From JARRPM01 sp963792815 (GTDB lineage Bacteria; Pseudomonadota; Gammaproteobacteria; Pseudomonadales; Halieaceae): DNA of 64,000 nt. The translations under genes and the position numbers were made by a program. Under the pieces are notes generated by a model. The model was not told the origin of the DNA. It was given only the letters and a program-made list of their open reading frames with translations, and made no database searches. Below, in pieces: positions 59,836 to 64,000 of the stretch. Each line of letters begins with the position of its first letter. Positions within the stretch are counted from its first letter, which is position 1. The stretch covers positions 371,794 through 435,793 of the forward strand of contig CAWBXR010000016.1 in assembly GCA_963792815.1 (NCBI GenBank). Direction: 5' to 3'.

Positions 59836-61629
59836 ATGCCAGCTTACAAGGCTCCCCTGCGCGATATCAGTTTTGTCATGAACGAGTTGCTCGAGTCCGA
59901 GAAGCTTTACCAGACCCTGCCCGGGTATGAAGAGGCCACCGCGGATCTCATGAACGCGATCGTCGAAGAGGGCGCCAAGTTCGCGGAGAACATACTGTCT
60001 CCGCTCAACCAGAGCGGCGACGAGGAAGGTTGTCACTGGACCCCCGAGGGCGTCACCACCCCCAAGGGATTTGCCGACGCCTACCACCAGTATGTAGCCA
60101 ATGGCTGGCCCGCCCTCAGCGCTCCGGCGGAAGTCGGTGGTCAGGGCATGCCCAACCTGATGGGCATCATCATCAACGAAATGGCCGGCACCGCAAACTG
60201 GTCCTGGCTGATGTATCCCGGCCTGAGCCACGGTGCTGTAAAAACGATTGAGGAGCACGGAGACCCCGAGCAAAAGGAAAAGTACCTGGGCAAACTGGTC
60301 GAGGGCGCCTGGACCGGCACCATGTGCCTTACCGAGGCCCATTGCGGCAGCGACCTCGGTATGCTGCGCACCAAGGCTGAACCCCAGGCGGACGGGAGCT
60401 ACGCTATTACCGGAACCAAGATATTCATCAGTGCCGGCGAGCATGATATGGCCGAGAACATCGTGCACATCGTGCTGGCGCGCCTGCCGGATGCACCAGC
60501 TGGTACCAAGGGAATTTCCCTGTTCATCGTACCCAAGTTCAAGGTCAGCGAGGATGGCTCTGTCGGCGAGCGCAATGCTGTTAACTGTGCGTCGATCGAA
60601 AAGAAAATGGGCATCAAGGGCTCGGCGACCTGTGTGATGAACTTTGATGGCGCCACAGGCTATCTTATCGGCCCGCCGAACAAGGGCCTGAACTGTATGT
60701 TCACTTTTATGAATACCGCCCGAATCGGCACCGCCATCCAGGGCCTGGCCCACGGCCAGCTGGCCTACACCGGTGCGCTTTCCTATGCCAGGGAGCGCCT
60801 GGCCATGCGCAGCCTGACCGGCCCGAAAAACCCGGACGGCCCCGCGGATCCCATTATCGTCCATCCCAATGTCCGGCGCATGCTGCTCACCCAGAAAGCC
60901 TTTGTAGAGGGGAGCCGCGCCTTCCTGTACTTCCTCGCACAGTTGGGCGATATCGTCGACGCAGGTAACGAGGAGCAGGCCAAGGCGGCTGATGACCTGT
61001 TAGCGCTGCTGACCCCTATCGGCAAGGCCTTTGTCACCGAAACCGGCTACGAGGCGGCCAATATCGGTGTCCAGGTTTACGGCGGCCACGGATTTATCAA
61101 GGAGTGGGGCATGGAGCAGATCGTGCGCGATGCGCGAATCTCCATGCTGTATGAGGGCACCACGGGGATTCAGGCACTCGATCTGCTGGGCCGTAAGGTG
61201 ATTGGCAGCGGCGGTAAACTGCTACTGGGCTTTACCGCGTTGATTGAGGAGTTCTGTGCCGCCAACGACGCGCCTGAGGATGCCGAGTTTATCGACGTGC
61301 TGAAGGCCTACAAGGACGAGTGGCTGGGTCTGTCCATGAAGATCGGCGAAAATGCCATGCAAAACCCCGATGAGGCTGGCGCTGCGGCAGTCGATTACCT
61401 GATGTACAGCGGTTATGTCACGCTCGCTTACTTCTGGGCGCGTATGGCGGTGCTGGCGCGCCGCAAGGTTGCGGAGGCAGATGGGGATGTGTCCTTCTAC
61501 GAGGCGAAACTGCTGACGGCCCGTTTTTACTACGACCGGCTCTTGCCCCGTACCCTCTCGCACAAGGACATGATGCTGTCCGGCGCAGACAACCTGATGG
61601 ACATGCCGGTAGCTCTGTTCGAGTTCTGA
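59836..61629 (+). CDS. acyl-CoA dehydrogenase, DmdC-like family
   Basis: 597-residue FAD enzyme of the long acyl-CoA dehydrogenase subfamily that includes 3-methylmercaptopropionyl-CoA dehydrogenase DmdC and several beta-oxidation enzymes. The N-terminal DUF (PAYKAPLRDISFVMNELL) is typical of this subfamily. FAD/substrate motifs: MCLTEAHCGSDLGMLRTKA, GTKIFISAGEHDM; the catalytic base is the Glu in MLYEGTTGIQALDLLGRK. C-terminal extra domain to residue 597. It stands alone between two terminators, with its own leader. Whether it acts on fatty acids or on DMSP-derived thioesters cannot be decided. Confidence 0.92.
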   Translation: MPAYKAPLRDISFVMNELLESEKLYQTLPGYEEATADLMNAIVEEGAKFAENILSPLNQSGDEEGCHWTPEGVTTPKGFADAYHQYVANGWPALSAPAEVGGQGMPNLMGIIINEMAGTANWSWLMYPGLSHGAVKTIEEHGDPEQKEKYLGKLVEGAWTGTMCLTEAHCGSDLGMLRTKAEPQADGSYAITGTKIFISAGEHDMAENIVHIVLARLPDAPAGTKGISLFIVPKFKVSEDGSVGERNAVNCASIEKKMGIKGSATCVMNFDGATGYLIGPPNKGLNCMFTFMNTARIGTAIQGLAHGQLAYTGALSYARERLAMRSLTGPKNPDGPADPIIVHPNVRRMLLTQKAFVEGSRAFLYFLAQLGDIVDAGNEEQAKAADDLLALLTPIGKAFVTETGYEAANIGVQVYGGHGFIKEWGMEQIVRDARISMLYEGTTGIQALDLLGRKVIGSGGKLLLGFTALIEEFCAANDAPEDAEFIDVLKAYKDEWLGLSMKIGENAMQNPDEAGAAAVDYLMYSGYVTLAYFWARMAVLARRKVAEADGDVSFYEAKLLTARFYYDRLLPRTLSHKDMMLSGADNLMDMPVALFEF

Positions 61630-61681
61630 TACAGCCGGCTGCCCGGTAAGCTCACCCTGCGGGGTGACTTTCCGACCTTAA

Positions 61682-61719
61682 GGGGGGAGAATACACAAAG
61701 TTGTTCTCCCCTTTTTTTT
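61682..61719 (+). terminator. rho-independent terminator after the acyl-CoA dehydrogenase
   Basis: Stem GGGGAGAA (61684-61691) with TTCTCCCC (61704-61711), 12-nt loop, then eight T residues (61712-61719). Confidence 0.88.
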
Positions 61720-61730
61720 GATAACGAACG

Positions 61731-61934
61731 ATGCCTGACGAAAAAGACAATAGCTACCAGAACCGCCTGCACCCGGAAGACCAGGCACGCGTGGACGAGT
61801 TTATTAAACGGGGTGTGAATTCCGTTGAGCGAAAGCCCTTTCGACCGATGCGCCTGTTGTTGATCCTGATTGTGATCGTGATGGGCCTGAGTATCTTCAG
61901 CCAGTTTATTGCGCGCTGGTCTGGAATCTACTGA
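61731..61934 (+). CDS. small DUF3094 membrane protein
   Basis: 67-residue protein. A hydrophilic N-terminus (RLHPEDQARVDEFIKRGVN), then the family block SVERKPFRPMRLLLILIVIV leading into one C-terminal membrane helix. This matches DUF3094, a short family limited to gammaproteobacteria with unknown function. The start ATG 61731 lies 12 nt after the terminator T-run with GATAACGA in front, a weak ribosome-binding site. tRNA-Pro follows. Confidence 0.83.
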   Translation: MPDEKDNSYQNRLHPEDQARVDEFIKRGVNSVERKPFRPMRLLLILIVIVMGLSIFSQFIARWSGIY

Positions 61935-61969
61935 CCGAACAGGTCGGTTCGCGCCTTTGCACGTGGGCA

Positions 61970-61998
61970 TTGGTTCCGCCAGCCTCTTTTGTTATAGT
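61970..61998 (+). promoter_or_regulatory. promoter of tRNA-Pro
   Basis: TTGGTT (61970-61975), 17-nt spacer, TATAGT (61993-61998), followed by a GC-rich discriminator (GCGCGCCC), typical of stable-RNA promoters under stringent control. Confidence 0.7.
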
Positions 61999-62015
61999 AG
62001 CGCGCCCTGAAATAT

Positions 62016-62092
62016 CGGTGTGTGGCGCAGCCTGGTAGCGCACTTCCTTCGGGAGGAAGGGGTCGGAGGTTCGAATCCTCTCACACCGACCA
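62016..62092 (+). tRNA. tRNA-Pro (anticodon CGG)
   Basis: 77-nt cloverleaf. Acceptor stem CGGTGTG/CACACCG with discriminator A and encoded CCA; anticodon arm CTTCC-TTCGGGA-GGAAG with anticodon CGG (reads CCG) followed by G37; T arm GGAGG-TTCGAAT-CCTC with the TTCGAAT loop. A 7-bp perfect acceptor stem supports the boundaries. Confidence 0.97.
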
Positions 62093-62126
62093 ATTTTCAA
62101 AATCCAATAGTTTCCAGTGAGTCCTT

Positions 62127-62151
62127 AAAGCCCTGTTTTACAGGGCTTTTT
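62127..62151 (+). terminator. rho-independent terminator after tRNA-Pro
   Basis: Stem AAAGCCCTG (62127-62135) with CAGGGCTTT (62141-62149), loop TTTTA, T-run to 62151. Symmetric A and T tracts may also stop transcription from the opposite side. Confidence 0.88.
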
Positions 62152-62240
62152 CATTACATTTCCAGTGTGCCGTGGGCATGTTAACAGTTCCGGAATAAAG
62201 GGGTTGGTGGCGGGCTCAACCCGCCAGTTAGCCCTCGCGC

Positions 62241-62969
62241 TCAAGGATTGCGTAGTTTCAGCTTCGAGATCATTGCCCTGGTTGCCATGAACAGGTCATT
62301 CATGGGGTAGCGCTTGCAGTAATCATCCAGGTAGTAATTGATTGCGGCGTAGTCTGTATGCTCTATCGTTGCATTTCTCCATCCCGCTCCCGATATGAAT
62401 CCTGTTACCCAGGCCTCATAGCGGAAAGCGTCCTCGCTGTTGCTTGTCCTTGCCTGTGTCCAGGACAGGCAGGATACGGAGTGGAAACCGTACAGCATGA
62501 AGGTCTGCTGATTACTTGCCGCAGTTACCCCGTCCTCGGTGGTCGCCTGGCTGCTGGAGTAGGGGTTGAATGCCAGTTTGGCGGAGGCACTTTCTGCTTG
62601 TCCCGTTGCCATGGGTCCCCTGAGCATGGCCCAGCCGATGCCGACCAGTATGCCGTCGCGAAAAATATAAGGTGTGTACTGGTCATCGCTGAGCAGACCA
62701 CTGGACTGGTAGCTTGAACGAAAATAGTAGACCTCAAAAGTGGCGCCACCTTCGACATACCGGTCCGGGATCTTTTTCCACTGGGCCTCCAGGTTTGCCT
62801 GGGTCGGGTCCAGTAGCGCCAGCACTTGTTGCCTGCTGTCGCCCAGCCTGACCTGCTCTTTCACCTCGTCGTAGTCTGAAACGCTTCGGTCTATTTCGTT
62901 GGTGGTGCAGGCGGGCAGCGTGGCCAGCGCAAGCGCCAGAAAAATTCCGGTCAATCTCTGTTGTGGCAT
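62241..62969 (-). CDS. hypothetical outer-membrane or inner-membrane lipoprotein
   Basis: 242-residue lipoprotein of unknown function. ATG 62969, preceded by AGGAGA, gives a signal peptide with lipobox LPAC (Cys21); a longer start at 63101 has no signal. Mature part: a short block VRLGDSRQQVLALLDPTQ resembling the SmpA/BamE-type outer-membrane repeat that recurs in small lipoproteins, then FEVYYFRSSYQSSGLLSDDQ and FRDGILVGIGWAML, followed by a tail (about residues 125-242) with Tyr- and Ser-rich stretches and isolated cysteines. No recognised domain covers the C-terminal half. The SmpA-like reading is tentative. It stands alone between tRNA-Pro and epmB. Confidence 0.75.
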   Translation of the reverse strand: MPQQRLTGIFLALALATLPACTTNEIDRSVSDYDEVKEQVRLGDSRQQVLALLDPTQANLEAQWKKIPDRYVEGGATFEVYYFRSSYQSSGLLSDDQYTPYIFRDGILVGIGWAMLRGPMATGQAESASAKLAFNPYSSSQATTEDGVTAASNQQTFMLYGFHSVSCLSWTQARTSNSEDAFRYEAWVTGFISGAGWRNATIEHTDYAAINYYLDDYCKRYPMNDLFMATRAMISKLKLRNP

Positions 62970-63138
62970 CCTGGTCTCCTCGGGTCCGGGGTATTCTTCC
63001 GGGTTGGCTGTGCTTGTTACGCCGATAAGGTGTCGGCTCCCCATCGGGTCAGGTATTTTTGCATTGGCAAAAACGGTAGCGCAACCTTGCGCCTGTGCCA
63101 CGTGATGCGGTGACCCTGCTGCCGCTTGCCATCCAGAA

Positions 63139-64000
63139 TCAGCCGCCTACTGCTACCTTGGAAGGAGCGCCTGCCTCTTCACGCACCAGTTTTGGCACCA
63201 GGTACCCCGGAAGTGTAGCGGTTATCCCGGCGAGCAATTCACGTGCCCGCGCCTCGGGCACGTCAAAGTGGGCGGCACCCTGGACCCTGTCCAGCAGGTG
63301 AAGGTAGTAGGGCAGCACGCCTGCCACAAAGAGCCGTTCGCTCAGTGCCGTAAGCGCCGGGACATTGTCGTTGACGCCGGCCAGCAGGACCGACTGGTTC
63401 AGCAGGGTAATGCCACCGGCGGACAGGCGCGCCAGCGCGGCGTCCACCGGCGTGTCGATCTCGTTGGCGTGGTTGCTGTGAATCACGGCAACGGTCTGCA
63501 GGTTTTGCCTTGTAATTGCCTCGACCAGGCCCGGCGTCACCCGGTCGGGCATCACTACCGGCAGGCGGGTGTGGATGCGCAGCCGGCGAACATGCCCGAT
63601 CGCGGCGATTTGGGTTACCAGCTCATCAAGGTAATCATCGTTCGCCAGCAGCGGGTCACCTCCGCTCAAAATAACCTCGCTGAGGCTTGTATCCTCGCGA
63701 ATATAGCCAAGCGCCTCGCGCCATTCACGCCGGCTGTTCTGGTTCTGGCCGTAGGGAAAGTGGCGTCGGAAACAGTAGCGGCAATTGATTGCGCAGCCGC
63801 CGCTGACTATCAATAAAACCCGCCCGTGATACTTGTGAATGATACCCCTGGCAGGGTTTGCGGCGCCAATCTCGCCCAGCGGGTCTGGGCCAAAGCCGCT
63901 GGTCTGTGTGAGCTCCTGCGAGAGTGGCAGAACCTGAAGTAAGAGAGGGTCGCGTGGATCACCAGGGCGCATCCTGCGGACAAAGGCCAGCGGAACCCTC
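63139..64000 (-). CDS. epmB: EF-P beta-lysylation protein EpmB (N-terminus beyond window)
   Basis: Radical-SAM lysine 2,3-aminomutase-like enzyme making (R)-beta-lysine for modification of elongation factor P. 287 residues are visible and the frame stays open to the window end (RVPLAFVRRMRPGD reads in frame before the first ATG at 63972), so the start lies outside. Radical-SAM cysteines in CAINCRYCFRRHFPYG; conserved ILSGGDPLLANDDYLD, RLRIHTRLPVVMP, NHANEID and LLNQSVLLAGVND. It is the short EpmB type, not the longer KamA. Function assumes EpmA and EF-P elsewhere in the genome. Confidence 0.92.
   Translation of the reverse strand, partial: RVPLAFVRRMRPGDPRDPLLLQVLPLSQELTQTSGFGPDPLGEIGAANPARGIIHKYHGRVLLIVSGGCAINCRYCFRRHFPYGQNQNSRREWREALGYIREDTSLSEVILSGGDPLLANDDYLDELVTQIAAIGHVRRLRIHTRLPVVMPDRVTPGLVEAITRQNLQTVAVIHSNHANEIDTPVDAALARLSAGGITLLNQSVLLAGVNDNVPALTALSERLFVAGVLPYYLHLLDRVQGAAHFDVPEARARELLAGITATLPGYLVPKLVREEAGAPSKVAVGG

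Noticed and set aside
1..64000. CRISPR arrays, prophage, integron or plasmid functions
   Set aside because: No direct-repeat array with spacers, no integrase, transposase, phage structural or replication-initiation genes were found; tandem arrays at 50.7-50.85 kb are simple hexamers without spacers.

Overview
The window is a 64-kb piece of a GC-rich bacterial chromosome (roughly 60% G+C or more by eye), densely packed with housekeeping genes. Most likely it comes from a marine gammaproteobacterium of the Cellvibrionales/Halieaceae kind. The reasons are: a fused BioH-BioC protein in the biotin operon (a fusion I know from Saccharophagus and Teredinibacter); the gene order ubiE-ubiJ-ubiB-hisI-hisE-tatABC; pilMNOPQ-aroK-aroB-gltB-gltD-hemE; and a DUF3094-type small membrane protein. 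The taxonomic placement is inference. I see no prophage, transposase, integrase or CRISPR array.

Layout. 1-6.6 kb: an NhaC antiporter cut by the window edge, a DMT exporter, and a DNA-repair pair (FAN1-like VRR-NUC nuclease overlapping an Fe-S helicase that carries its own N-terminal nuclease domain). 6.5-11.3 kb: a probable ECF sigma/ChrR singlet-oxygen-type stress module, with the sigma-ChrR operon on the right and a divergent FAD-oxidoreductase/DUF1365/cyclopropane-synthase operon on the left. 11.6-15.6 kb: the three-gene proton-translocating transhydrogenase and a hemerythrin protein with a histone-H1-like tail. 15.6-29.7 kb, almost all on the minus strand: an ABC exporter, tatCBA, hisE, hisI, ubiB, ubiJ, ubiE, a DUF971 protein, hslU, hslV, a SPOR protein, argS and priA. 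29.8-34.0 kb: rpmE, a single-domain malic enzyme and penicillin-binding protein 1A. 34.2-48.0 kb: the type IV pilus assembly genes pilMNOPQ, then aroK, aroB, gltB, gltD and hemE. 48.0-50.4 kb: cysE, a TrmB-like methyltransferase and a hexapeptide acyltransferase. 50.4-54.3 kb: a repeat-rich gap followed by srkA-modC-modB-modA (minus strand). 54.3-59.6 kb: comF and, divergently, the biotin operon bioB-bioF-bioHC-bioD. 59.8-64.0 kb: an acyl-CoA dehydrogenase, a small DUF3094 protein, tRNA-Pro(CGG), an orphan lipoprotein and the start-truncated epmB.

Three genes (the FAD oxidoreductase at 8.6-9.8 kb, srkA and modC) are each split by exactly one extra base while the rest of their sequence reads as a full-length family member. 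They are either real one-base insertions or assembly errors; the sequence alone cannot decide. The most interesting leads are the FAN1/nuclease-helicase pair, the sigma/ChrR module with its symmetric divergent promoter region, the histone-tailed hemerythrin, and the compound inverted-repeat element with two different hexanucleotide tandem repeats at 50.6-50.85 kb.
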